Notes under the pieces: generated by a model | Seen by the model: the letters and a program-made list of their open reading frames with translations, nothing else | Told to the model about the DNA's origin: nothing | Databases searched by the model: none | NCBI RefSeq assembly: GCF_001306115.1 | Contig: NZ_LGCL01000015.1 | Span: 310,001 to 374,000 of the forward strand | Reading direction: 5' to 3' | DNA from: Ornatilinea apprima | GTDB taxonomy: Bacteria; Chloroflexota; Anaerolineae; Anaerolineales; Anaerolineaceae | DNA: 64,000 bases | Translations under genes and position numbers: made by a program | Part shown: positions 8,224 to 15,947 of the stretch, piece after piece | How the letters are laid out: every line of letters begins with the position of its first letter | Position numbering within the stretch: the first letter of the stretch is position 1

Positions 8224-8742
8224 TCATACAATTTGGGGCAAAACCAGCGCCCACACCAGCCACCAGCCGATCATCATTCCGCCAATGCCCATGCGCGCCG
8301 CCACCGACCAGCCGCAGCCCAGCGCCATGCTGCGCGTCGAGTCCAGCGCCTTGCGCCAGTCGCGCACGCGGATCACCTCCACCACGAACAGCGCCAGCAG
8401 AGCGGCCACCAGTCCGCCAAACGGAGGCACCAGCAGGCTGCCGGCCACCGCCGCCACCAGCGCCGCCCCAATTCCCAGCCAGCTGGCTCCCTGCGCGCGC
8501 GCGCCCGCGCCCATAAGGATATTGTCGATCACGTTGCCAACCAGCATCAGAATGGTGATGAAAGCGAAGAGAACGCCCGACTGCCAGGTGAAACCGGTAA
8601 CCAGGCCGTAGACCAGGGCTGCCGCCCAGATGATCGTCAGGCCGGGAATGACCACCACGACCAGCGAGAACAGGCCGCCCAGCATGGTGGCAAAGGTGAT
8701 CACCTGCAGTGTAAATGTGCCGACGGAAGTCCAATCAACCAT
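8224..8742 (-). CDS. DUF456 family integral membrane protein
   Basis: The 172-residue protein consists almost entirely of hydrophobic segments. The pattern VVVVIPGLTIIWAAALVYGL is the family signature of DUF456, as is the later GLVAALLALFVVEVIRVRDW region with a cytoplasmic basic loop. About four to five membrane helices are expected; two glycine-rich ones resemble glycine-zipper segments. No function is known for the family. It begins six bases after the serS stop codon on the same strand, with GAGG four bases before its ATG, so it is the second gene of the serS transcript, and a strong terminator follows it. Confidence 0.8.
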   Translation of the reverse strand: MVDWTSVGTFTLQVITFATMLGGLFSLVVVVIPGLTIIWAAALVYGLVTGFTWQSGVLFAFITILMLVGNVIDNILMGAGARAQGASWLGIGAALVAAVAGSLLVPPFGGLVAALLALFVVEVIRVRDWRKALDSTRSMALGCGWSVAARMGIGGMMIGWWLVWALVLPQIV

Positions 8743-8748
8743 GAAACC

Positions 8749-10026
8749 TCATTTTTCTGCGCGGATCACATCCACGCCGCCCATCCACGGACGCAGCACT
8801 TCGGGCACCACAATCGAGCCGTCCGGCTGCTGGTAGTTTTCCAACACCGCGATCAAGGTGCGCGGCAGCCCCAGGCCCGAGCCGTTGAGAGTGTGCACCA
8901 GGCGCGTTTTCGATCCATCCGCCGGGCGGTATTTGATGTTCGCCCGCCGCGGTTGAAAATCGCCCACTTTCGAAACCGAAGAGACCTCCAGCCACTCGCC
9001 GCAGCCGGGCGCCCATACTTCCACATCATAGGTAACCGCCGCGTTAAAGCCCAGGTCGCCGGTGCAGAGCTGCACCACACGGTAGGTCAGGCCCAGATCG
9101 CGGCAGGTTTGCTCGGCATCGGCCAGCATCTTATCCAGCTCCGCGTCCGATTGTTCGGGCGTGCAGTAGATATACATTTCCACCTTGTCGAACTGGTGGC
9201 CGCGTTTAATGCCGCGCACGTCGCGCCCCGCGCTCATTTTTTCGCGGCGGAAGCAGGGGGTGTAGGCGGTGTAGCGGCGCGGAAGCTGGTCTTCGGTAAA
9301 CACATCGTCAATGTGAATGCCGGTCAGCGGCACTTCGGCAGTCGGCACCATCCAGAAATCTTCTTCGTGGTCGCGGTAGAGATTATCGGCAAACTTGGGA
9401 AGCTGCCCGGAGGCGTAAAGCGTGTCGCCCTTCACCATGAAGGGGGTGTATTTTTCTTTGTATCCCTGGCGAATGTGCAGGTCGAGCATCCAGGCAATCA
9501 GCGCGCGTTGCAGGCGCGCGCCCGCCCCGTTCAGCACATAAAAGCGCGATCCGGTGATTTTTACGCCTTCTTCAAAATCAATGATGTCCAGCTCGGTTCC
9601 CAGGTCCCAATGCGGTTTGGGCTCAAAATTGAACTGTGGTTTCTCCCCATGCTGGCGCACCACCACATTTTCGCTTTCGTCTTTACCCAGGGGCGTGCGC
9701 GCGTCGGGCAGGTTGGGAATGCCAGCCACCAGCGCCTGCAGGTCTACGTCCACCTGGCGCACCTGCTCATCCAACGCGCTGATGCGGTCGCCCACCTCGC
9801 GCATCTCGGCAATTTTAGCCTCGCGCTCGTCTTTCTCTTTCATCCGGCCAATCTCTTTCGAGACCCGGTTTCGCTCTGCTTTTAAGGTTTCCACCTCGGT
9901 CAGCAGGCCGCGCCGTTTCACGTCCAGCTCGGCCACCTGGTCAACAGCGGCGGTATCCATCTGGCGCTTGCGCAGCGCCTCGCGCACCACGTCGGGGTTT
10001 TCGCGGATCAGGGCAATATCTAACAT
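8749..10026 (-). CDS. serS: Seryl-tRNA synthetase
   Basis: The 425-residue protein charges tRNA-Ser (and tRNA-Sec where present) with serine. The N-terminal coiled-coil arm is clear at about residues 30-105 (for example [18 protein letters not shown]). The class II core follows, with YTPFMVKGD, motif 2 as [29 protein letters not shown] and motif 3 as [21 protein letters not shown] start at 10026 ([14 protein letters not shown]) because AGGAG lies six bases upstream; a longer frame to 10122 would run into the T-box terminator. It is preceded by a T-box leader and a consensus promoter, so expression should rise when tRNA-Ser is uncharged. DUF456 follows. Confidence 0.97.
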   Translation of the reverse strand: MLDIALIRENPDVVREALRKRQMDTAAVDQVAELDVKRRGLLTEVETLKAERNRVSKEIGRMKEKDEREAKIAEMREVGDRISALDEQVRQVDVDLQALVAGIPNLPDARTPLGKDESENVVVRQHGEKPQFNFEPKPHWDLGTELDIIDFEEGVKITGSRFYVLNGAGARLQRALIAWMLDLHIRQGYKEKYTPFMVKGDTLYASGQLPKFADNLYRDHEEDFWMVPTAEVPLTGIHIDDVFTEDQLPRRYTAYTPCFRREKMSAGRDVRGIKRGHQFDKVEMYIYCTPEQSDAELDKMLADAEQTCRDLGLTYRVVQLCTGDLGFNAAVTYDVEVWAPGCGEWLEVSSVSKVGDFQPRRANIKYRPADGSKTRLVHTLNGSGLGLPRTLIAVLENYQQPDGSIVVPEVLRPWMGGVDVIRAEK

Positions 10027-10063
10027 GTTAATCTCCTTATGATGAAATAAGTACCTGACTCTG

Positions 10064-10325
10064 AATAAAAAATCACCCCGCTCGTGCAGGACGAGGGGGG
10101 CGACTCGTGGTGCCACCTGCATTTACCGCGTCTCTCGCGGCCTTATTCTGGCGATAACGGATGCCTCCGTCCCTCTTACAGCGATGGGGATCGCTCCTGC
10201 GAGGGATGCCGTTCCGGGAAGAACGCCGGGGTGGAATTTTCCGCTTGCCAGCTCGCACCGACCGCTGGCTCTCTGTGTGCGGGAAACATATCCCCGGGCT
10301 GGCAAGATTCTTTTATTGGAATACT
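10064..10325 (-). promoter_or_regulatory. T-box riboswitch leader of serS
   Basis: The minus-strand leader carries the T-box core GGTGGCACCACG (reverse complement of 10106-10117), whose GGTGG part would pair with the tRNA acceptor end. Upstream, CTTGCCAG near 10304 and CTGGCAAG near 10245 can close the long stem I, as expected for T-boxes. Downstream is a terminator. The serine specifier codon is not assigned with confidence. Confidence 0.88.
10067..10105 (-). terminator. T-box-controlled terminator upstream of serS
   Basis: On the minus strand a C-run and TCGT pair with ACGA and GGGG around CCTGC, followed by TGATTTTTT. It lies immediately after the T-box core, in the position of the regulated terminator. 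Confidence 0.8.
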
Positions 10326-10329
10326 CTGC

Positions 10330-10357
10330 ATTATACCTGTCTGGCTTGCCTTGTCAA
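10330..10357 (-). promoter_or_regulatory. Sigma70-type promoter of the serS leader
   Basis: On the minus strand TTGACA (10352-10357) and TATAAT (10330-10335) are both perfect consensus boxes, with a 16-base spacer. Transcription would begin just before stem I of the T-box. Confidence 0.85.
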
Positions 10358-10376
10358 GCGCGCTGGTTTTCTGGCG

Positions 10377-11060
10377 TTATTTCCGCTTTTTTGGCTCCAC
10401 ATCCAACCGGTAACCAACGCCCCGCACCGTCTTGAGATAGCGCGGATGACGGGCGTCTTCTTCCAGGGCCTGGCGCAGCCAGCTAACGTGCACATCCAGC
10501 GTGCGCGTGTCGCCCGTGTACTCGGTTTCCCACACCACCCGGAACAGGTCCGTGCGCTCAATCACCTCGCCCGGCCGTTCCATTAAGGCGCGCAGCAGCA
10601 TCACCAGGCGCGGCGTCAATTGCGCCTGGCGTTCCTGGCAGCGTGCCCAGCGGTGTTCCACATCCAGATGAATCGGCCCCACCTTTAATAAATTCTGGTC
10701 GTCGGTGGGCAGCAGAGGGCGCATGCGGTTGAGCAGCTTTTGCAGGGTAAACGGCTGGGCCAGAACCACATCCGCGTCCAGCCGCTCCATATGATCGTAA
10801 TCCGCGTCCACCACCAGCAAAATCGGCACGCCCGGCGCGTCGGCGCGAATGGATTGGCAAATCCGCTTTCCACTGGTGCGCATCGAAGCGGCATCAACCA
10901 GCACCACGTCCGGCAGGCTGGTCTGCAGACGTTCAGAGGCCAGCTTTCCGGTTCCCACGCTTTCCACATCGAAACCTTTGCGCGTTAGCCCGGAAAAGAA
11001 AGAAGGATGGTCTGAACGTTTGCCTTCAATGAGCAGGATTTTTCCCCTCGGTCTTGCCAA
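10377..11060 (-). CDS. OmpR/PhoB-type regulator with a degenerate receiver domain
   Basis: The 227-residue protein has a CheY-like receiver (about 1-120) and a winged-helix DNA-binding domain (about 128-220) with LTPRLVMLLRALMERPGEVIER, DVHVSWLRQALEED and YLKTVRGVGYRL, typical of OmpR regulators. The phospho-acceptor aspartate is present in VVLVDAAS. Other switch residues are altered: the acidic pair is reduced to LIEGK, the conserved Thr/Ser position reads LLVVDAD, and the conserved lysine of the KPF motif is glutamine (LAQPFTL). Phosphorylation-independent control is therefore possible. The start is TTG at 11060 with a weak AAAGG upstream. No histidine kinase gene is adjacent. Confidence 0.85.
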   Translation of the reverse strand: MARPRGKILLIEGKRSDHPSFFSGLTRKGFDVESVGTGKLASERLQTSLPDVVLVDAASMRTSGKRICQSIRADAPGVPILLVVDADYDHMERLDADVVLAQPFTLQKLLNRMRPLLPTDDQNLLKVGPIHLDVEHRWARCQERQAQLTPRLVMLLRALMERPGEVIERTDLFRVVWETEYTGDTRTLDVHVSWLRQALEEDARHPRYLKTVRGVGYRLDVEPKKRK

Positions 11061-11360
11061 TCGAACGCTTGCCTTTCTCGACCGCCGCGCAAACCGCGCG
11101 GCAGTGCGGGATGAAAACTTTCACGTATTATATACACGTTTCCCCTGTGCCGGGGAACTCGAAACGAACCAAAAAAGGAAGAACGCCTTTCAATATTGTT
11201 AATCCCAACCCATTAAGGATGGGATATTCAGCAAAAGGTTAAGAAACATTTCTTAAATGTTAAAAGGTTTCACTTATTATACACGATATTGACCATCTTT
11301 ATTAACATCCATCTTGTTCGCGCCGGTGTTTTCCCCCGCCGCAGAACAATTCATGGAATG
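11061..11360. other. Intergenic region between divergent genes with a repeated AT-rich motif
   Basis: About 300 bases without a gene between the regulator (minus) and the DUF151 gene (plus). Two similar AT-rich motifs lie here: TTTCACGTATTATATACACG at 11119-11138 and TTTCACTTATTATACACG at 11268-11285. They might be regulator sites or -10 regions. Nothing else is recognised. Confidence 0.4.
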
Positions 11361-11389
11361 TTGCAGTCCCTTCGCCTGCGTGTTAGAAT
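11361..11389 (+). promoter_or_regulatory. Sigma70-type promoter for the DUF151 gene
   Basis: TTGCAG at 11361-11366 and TAGAAT at 11384-11389 with a 17-base spacer, 48 bases before the start codon. Confidence 0.65.
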
Positions 11390-11437
11390 TAAGCAGATTA
11401 CAATTCCAGAGAGAAAATCTCGGGAAGGGACTGGCTT

Positions 11438-12034
11438 ATGACCGGTATGATTGAAGTGGTAATTGATAGTTTAAGAGTATCCCTCACCAACCAACAGCGC
11501 ATCGTTGTTTTGCGAGAAGTGGGGCGGGAACGCTATTTGCCCATCTGGATCGGCCCTTATGAAGCCGAAGCCATCACCATTGCTTTGCAGGAAATTGAAG
11601 TGGCCCGCCCGCAGACCCATGACCTGCTCAAAAATTTCTTAACCTCGCTCAACGCCCGCCTGGTGCGGGTGGAAGTCAGCAGCCTGCGAGATGATGTTTT
11701 TTACGGCAACCTGGTCATTGAAACCAACGGGCAAATTATTAATATCGATTCGCGCCCGTCAGACGCGCTGGCCCTGGCCGTGCGCGCCCATGTTTCGATC
11801 CTGGTTTCGCGTGAAGTGATGGATAAAGCCGGGGTGATCCCCGAAGAAAACCTCCAGGAACCGGCCGAAGAACAGCCCAAGCTGCCCGAATCCAAGGCTC
11901 CCAAAGAACCCGCTTCCGGCAGCTCGGAAGACCGGCTTTCCGTATTCGAAGACTTCCTCTCCAACCTGGAACTGGACGACTCATCTGAATCGGGGGAAGA
12001 TGACGAACCGGATGACGATCAAGACAAATCCTGA
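11438..12034 (+). CDS. Bifunctional nuclease family protein (DUF151/BFN domain)
   Basis: The 198-residue protein has a BFN/DUF151 domain at about residues 5-140. The patterns are LPIWIGPYEAEAITIALQ, RPQTHDLLKNFL and IDSRPSDALALAVRA, all characteristic of the family. Some members cut DNA and RNA, and the bacterial role is unclear. The C-terminal 60 residues are a low-complexity acidic tail (many Glu, Asp, Pro and Ser), which is likely disordered. A possible alternative start is the second methionine (MIEVVIDSL). The gene has its own promoter and its own strong terminator, so it seems to be transcribed alone, before dnaB. Confidence 0.88.
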   Translation: MTGMIEVVIDSLRVSLTNQQRIVVLREVGRERYLPIWIGPYEAEAITIALQEIEVARPQTHDLLKNFLTSLNARLVRVEVSSLRDDVFYGNLVIETNGQIINIDSRPSDALALAVRAHVSILVSREVMDKAGVIPEENLQEPAEEQPKLPESKAPKEPASGSSEDRLSVFEDFLSNLELDDSSESGEDDEPDDDQDKS

Positions 12035-12054
12035 GCAGCAGCGCTTAACCATTC

Positions 12055-12085
12055 AACCGGGGCGTTACCTTTACCCCGGTTTTTT
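12055..12085 (+). terminator. Rho-independent terminator after the DUF151 gene
   Basis: Perfect eight-base stem AACCGGGG/CCCCGGTT with a loop of about nine bases and a T-run. It sits between DUF151 and dnaB. Confidence 0.92.
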
Positions 12086-12113
12086 ACACTCCGCCCGCTT
12101 CGCGTGATCAAAC

Positions 12114-13505
12114 ATGACCGATTCTATTCCTGTCGACGAACAGATCCCCCTGGACGACCAGATAAAAGGCCCTCCGCACAGCCGCCAGGCTGAAGAGGCT
12201 GTTTTAGGTTCCGTTCTGATCAACCCCGAATCGTATTACGATGTGGCCCAGTTTCTGCAGCCCGATGATTTTTACATCATCCGCAACCGCTGGATTTGGG
12301 AAACCTTTAACCGCCTGCATGAGAGCCGCCGGCCGATTGACTATTTAACCGTCACCGAAGACCTGGCCCAACAGGCCCATCTCGAAGAAATGGGCGGCCC
12401 GGCCTACATTCTCTCGCTCATCAACCAGACCCCCACCTCGCTGCACGCCGAAGCCTACGGCCGCCTGGTTGAAGAAAACGCCATTCGGCGGCGCATGCTC
12501 ACCTCGGCCAACGAACTGGCCCGCCTGGCCTACAACCAGCAAAACTCGGTCGACACCATCCTCAACGAAGCCGAAAAGCAAATTTTTGGTCTCAGCGAGC
12601 GGCGCGTGCAGCGCGATTTGCAGCCCATCTCGCGCGTGCTCTCCGAGGTCTACGACCGCGTGGACCTGCTCTCGCGCCGCGATGACGACATCTACGGTGT
12701 GCCCACCGGGCTGATCGATCTCGACTACCTGCTGGGCGGTCTGCAAAAATCGGACCTGCTGATCATCGCCGGGCGCCCCGGTATGGGTAAAACCGGCTTC
12801 ATGCTGGGCGTAATGAAAAACGCCGCCCAGAAGCACAAGAAACACGTCGCCATGTTCTCGCTGGAAATGTCCAACGAGCAGTTGGTGCAGCGTCTCATCG
12901 CCCAGGAAACCGGCATCGACACCCAGCGCCTGCGCAAAGGCCAGCTCAACGACGAAGAGTGGCCGTTATTCACCCACGCCATCGAAGTTCTCTCCCAGAC
13001 CCACATCTTCCTCGATGACACCCCCGCCATTACCCCCCTGCAGCTGCGCACCAAATGCCGCCGCCTGCACATGGAGCACAACCTCGACCTGATCATTGTC
13101 GACTACCTGCAGTTGATGAGCGGTGACTCGCGCAACGACAACCGCGTGCAGGAAGTCTCGTACATTTCGCGCAACCTGAAAATCATGGCCCGCGAGCTGA
13201 ACGTTCCCGTGCTGGTGGGCGCGCAGCTTTCCCGTGCCGTGGAACAGCGCGCCGACAAAAAACCCATCCTCTCCGACCTGCGCGAATCGGGCAGTCTGGA
13301 GCAGGACGCGGACATCGTCATGTTCATCCACCGCCCCGAAATGCTGGAAAACGAAAGCCCCACCAAGAACATCGCCGAGATCATTGTGGCCAAGCACCGC
13401 AACGGCCCCACCCACGGCGGTATTCAGTTGGTGTTCTTAAACAACACCGCCCGCTTTGAAAACGCGGCCACGCCCGCCCGCGGCCAGACCCAGAGACCGG
13501 CATGA
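12114..13505 (+). CDS. dnaB: Replicative DNA helicase DnaB
   Basis: The 463-residue protein is the hexameric 5'-3' helicase of the replication fork. The N-terminal domain begins PPHSRQAEEAVLGSVL and contains FYIIRNRWIWETF, typical of the DnaB helical collar. The RecA-like domain has Walker A GRPGMGKTGF, Walker B LIIVDYLQLM, and the C-terminal signatures SRAVEQRADKKP and DLRESGSLEQDADIVMF with the arginine finger region. The length is normal and no intein is present. There is no strong ribosome-binding site. It overlaps the next gene by four bases (ATGA), and a helicase-loader gene follows, so dnaB, the dnaD-like gene and the loader form one operon. Confidence 0.97.
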   Translation: MTDSIPVDEQIPLDDQIKGPPHSRQAEEAVLGSVLINPESYYDVAQFLQPDDFYIIRNRWIWETFNRLHESRRPIDYLTVTEDLAQQAHLEEMGGPAYILSLINQTPTSLHAEAYGRLVEENAIRRRMLTSANELARLAYNQQNSVDTILNEAEKQIFGLSERRVQRDLQPISRVLSEVYDRVDLLSRRDDDIYGVPTGLIDLDYLLGGLQKSDLLIIAGRPGMGKTGFMLGVMKNAAQKHKKHVAMFSLEMSNEQLVQRLIAQETGIDTQRLRKGQLNDEEWPLFTHAIEVLSQTHIFLDDTPAITPLQLRTKCRRLHMEHNLDLIIVDYLQLMSGDSRNDNRVQEVSYISRNLKIMARELNVPVLVGAQLSRAVEQRADKKPILSDLRESGSLEQDADIVMFIHRPEMLENESPTKNIAEIIVAKHRNGPTHGGIQLVFLNNTARFENAATPARGQTQRPA

Positions 13506-14200
13506 ACGTGTTTAATGGTTTTGCCAGCAGCCCCAATCAGGCGCCCACCCCGGTTCCGGCCGCCTTCTTCAGCGAACTGCTGCCGCAGATTGATCACCTG
13601 GCAGAGCTGAAGGTAACCCTCTACACCATCTGGTTTCTCTTTCAGCAGGAAGGCCATATTCGCTTCATCACCGAGGCCGACTTTTTGGACGATGAGTTAT
13701 TGATGAGCGGTCTGGCCGAAACGCCTCAGTCCGCTCAGGCCGCCCTGCGTGAAGGACTGGAACGGGCCGTGGCCCGCGGAACGCTGCTGCGCGCCTTCGA
13801 TTCGCATCAAGAACCGCTGTACCTGCTCAACACCGAGCGCGGCCGCGCGACGATCAAAGGTTTGGAGAAAGGCGCCTGGTCGCCCGAAAGCATCCCGCAC
13901 GCTCACATTCACCTCACCGCCGACCGGCCCAACATCTTCCGCCTCTACGAAGAAAATATCGGCGCGCTGACCCCCATCATTGCCAACGCGCTCGAAGATG
14001 CCGAAAAAACCTACCCCACCCAATGGATTGAAGATGCCTTTCGCATTGCCGTGGAAAACAATGTGCGCCGCTGGCGCTATATCGAAGCCATCTTAAAATC
14101 CTGGCAGGAGGAACAACGCGATGGAACCAATAGACGAGACTCTCAAGAAAATCGCCAACGCTACGTCCAGGGCAAATACGGAGACATCGGCGACTACTGA
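13502..14200 (+). CDS. DnaD-domain primosomal protein
   Basis: This 232-residue protein carries a DnaD-type domain at about residues 140-205. YEENIGALTPIIANALE and the C-terminal AVENNVRRWRYIEAILKSW match the DnaD/phage-replisome signature (usually YxxNIGxLxP and NxRxxxYIxxIL). The N-terminal part looks like a winged-helix region (LAELKVTLYTIWFLFQQEG). In Firmicutes DnaD helps load the helicase together with DnaB-type and DnaI proteins. Its position between the helicase gene and a loader gene supports the same job here. It shares ATGA with dnaB, and its last 80 bases overlap the loader gene in another frame. Confidence 0.85.
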   Translation: MNVFNGFASSPNQAPTPVPAAFFSELLPQIDHLAELKVTLYTIWFLFQQEGHIRFITEADFLDDELLMSGLAETPQSAQAALREGLERAVARGTLLRAFDSHQEPLYLLNTERGRATIKGLEKGAWSPESIPHAHIHLTADRPNIFRLYEENIGALTPIIANALEDAEKTYPTQWIEDAFRIAVENNVRRWRYIEAILKSWQEEQRDGTNRRDSQENRQRYVQGKYGDIGDY

Positions 14201-15554
14201 AAACACTCCCCGCGCATCTGCTTTCCCCGGCGACCCGAACTGCCCGCTCTGCGGCGGCATTGGCTTTATTCGCCGTGATCTGCCCATCGACCACCCCGAC
14301 TTTGGCAAGCTGACCATTTGTCCCTGCCGCCAGCAGGCCGTGGCGCAAGAAAACCTGGAACGGCTCTTCCGCCTCAGCAACCTGGAGGCCTTCTCCAATA
14401 TGACCTTTGAAACCTTCAGCCCCACCGGCAGGCACGGCTTGGGCGATAAGCAGATCGCGTCTCTCTCGCTTGCCTTCAACCAGGCGCGCTTCTTTGCCCA
14501 ATCACTCACCGGCTGGCTGCTGCTGTTGGGCGGCTATGGCTGCGGAAAAACCCACCTGGCGGCCGCTGTGGCCAACCAGGCCGTGCGCGAGGGCGTGCCC
14601 ACCCTCTTCCTCACCGTGCCAGACCTGCTGGACTGGCTGCGCTACTCGTACGGCAGCACCGAATCCAATTTTGAAGAGCGCTTTGAAGAGATCCGCAACA
14701 TTCGCCTGCTGGTGCTGGACGATTTGGGCACCCAAAACGCCACCGCCTGGGCGCAAGAAAAGCTCTACCAAATCATCAATTACCGCTACACCAACCGCCT
14801 GCCGCTGGTCGTTACCACCAACCTCGAGCTGGACGAGATCGAAGGCCGCGTGCGCTCGCGCCTCGAAGATAAAGACCTGGTTAACAAGGTTCAAATCCTC
14901 GCCCCCGATTACCGCATCTCCACCGAAGAGCAGCCCGAGCAGATGAAGCTCTCTACTCTCTACCAGCACAGCGAGCGCACCTTTGGCACCTTTAACCTGC
15001 GCGAGAAAGAAAACCTCTCCACCGATGAAAAACGCAGTCTGGAAAAAGCCTTCATCGCCGCCCAGGAATTTGCCGAAAACCCGCAGGGCTGGCTGGTGCT
15101 GATGGGCGATTACGGCACCGGCAAAACCCACCTGGCCGCCGCCATTGGCAACTGGCGCGCCGGCATGGGCGAGCAGCCCATCATGCAGGAGGTAACCGAC
15201 CTGCTCGATCACCTGCGCGCCACCTTCAACCCGCGCAGCCCGGTGTCGTACGACAAAATCTTCAACCAGGTGCGCGACGCGCCCCTGCTCATCCTCACCA
15301 ACCTGGAGACGCAAACCGCCACTCCCTGGGCGCGCGAAAAGCTCTACCAGATCTTCAACCACCGCTACTACGCGCGCAAGCCCACCGTCATCACCACCGT
15401 CTACTCGATGGAAGAGATCGACGCGCGCATTCGCAGCCGCCTGCTGGACGAGCGCCTGTGCAAGATCAATAAAATTCTGGTGCCGCCCTACCACATCGGC
15501 CCCGCCGGCGAAAAGCAGCGCGCCCCGCGCCGCTCAACACGCGCCCCCAAATAA
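14121..15554 (+). CDS. DnaC/DnaI-type helicase loader with two tandem AAA+ domains
   Basis: The 477-residue protein starts with a likely zinc-binding module (CPLCGGIG near residue 40 and CPC near residue 70) as in DnaI/DnaC-like ATPases. Domain one has Walker A LGGYGCGKTHLAAA and Walker B LLVLDDLGTQNAT. Domain two, from about residue 290, repeats the pattern: MGDYGTGKTHLAAAIG as Walker A, but LLILTNLETQTAT at Walker B, where both aspartates are lost. Each copy ends with WAREKLYQI-type and RVRSRL- or RIRSRL-type stretches. The usual loader has one AAA+ domain and about 250-330 residues. AGGAGG nine bases before the ATG fixes the start and so an 80-base overlap with the dnaD-like gene. Confidence 0.9.
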   Translation: MEPIDETLKKIANATSRANTETSATTENTPRASAFPGDPNCPLCGGIGFIRRDLPIDHPDFGKLTICPCRQQAVAQENLERLFRLSNLEAFSNMTFETFSPTGRHGLGDKQIASLSLAFNQARFFAQSLTGWLLLLGGYGCGKTHLAAAVANQAVREGVPTLFLTVPDLLDWLRYSYGSTESNFEERFEEIRNIRLLVLDDLGTQNATAWAQEKLYQIINYRYTNRLPLVVTTNLELDEIEGRVRSRLEDKDLVNKVQILAPDYRISTEEQPEQMKLSTLYQHSERTFGTFNLREKENLSTDEKRSLEKAFIAAQEFAENPQGWLVLMGDYGTGKTHLAAAIGNWRAGMGEQPIMQEVTDLLDHLRATFNPRSPVSYDKIFNQVRDAPLLILTNLETQTATPWAREKLYQIFNHRYYARKPTVITTVYSMEEIDARIRSRLLDERLCKINKILVPPYHIGPAGEKQRAPRRSTRAPK

Positions 15555-15587
15555 GCAGGCTGGCGCGTAAAACGGACAGGCTTCTCC

Positions 15588-15616
15588 TTGACGCGCGCCC
15601 TTGATGCTCGTAGAAT
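15588..15616 (+). promoter_or_regulatory. Sigma70-type promoter of the btuFCD leader
   Basis: TTGACG at 15588-15593 and TAGAAT at 15611-15616, spacer 17. It precedes the cobalamin riboswitch. Confidence 0.75.
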
Positions 15617-15639
15617 CAAAATACAATTGAATAACGCTT

Positions 15640-15790
15640 ATTGACCGCCTCTCCCCCGGATGGGAAGGCTAATAAAAGGTGAAACCGGTTCAAGTCCGGT
15701 GCTGTCGCGCAACTGTAAGGAGACGCCCTCTCCAAGCCAGGTCATCCTTCAATAAGCTGTTCGCCACAACCTCGCAGAAAGGAGGTGGGA
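15640..15790 (+). promoter_or_regulatory. Cobalamin (B12) riboswitch
   Basis: Conserved elements appear in order: GGGAAGGC near 15662, GGTGAAACCGG near 15678, TCAAGTCCGG, GCTGTCGCGCAACTGTAAGG at about 15701-15720, and the B12 box AAGCCAGGTCATCC at about 15734-15747. This matches the cobalamin riboswitch consensus. The downstream genes are a BtuFCD transporter, the expected target. Confidence 0.95.
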
Positions 15791-15836
15791 ACCGTGCGGC
15801 GCAGATTTTCCCACGCAAGAAACGCATTGTCCAACC

Positions 15837-15867
15837 TCCCTGTCTTCCAAGGCAGGGATTTTTATTT
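15837..15867 (+). terminator. Riboswitch-controlled terminator before btuF
   Basis: TCCCTG (15837-15842) pairs with CAGGGA (15853-15858), followed by TTTTTATTT. The alternative pairing GGAGGT (15781-15786) with ACCTCC (15834-15839) would take the 5' arm and act as the antiterminator. Confidence 0.85.
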
Positions 15868-15947
15868 GCACAGCCGCCTGGGCACAAAAACGAGACCTGT
15901 TACCAACCGCCAGAGAACATCAAACCAATGAAAAGGAAAAGTCAAAA

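Noticed and set aside
7415..8734. One long minus-strand reading frame of 439 residues
   Set aside because: Its first 187 residues are low-quality sequence that overlaps the clear DUF456 gene in another frame. Only the part from ATG 8173 fits a protein fold.
8233..9885. Plus-strand open frame of 550 residues
   Set aside because: Antisense shadow of serS and DUF456, rich in His, Arg and Gln and without a fold.
15690..15702. tRNA-like GGTTCAAGTCC string
   Set aside because: Part of the conserved cobalamin riboswitch core; no cloverleaf around it.
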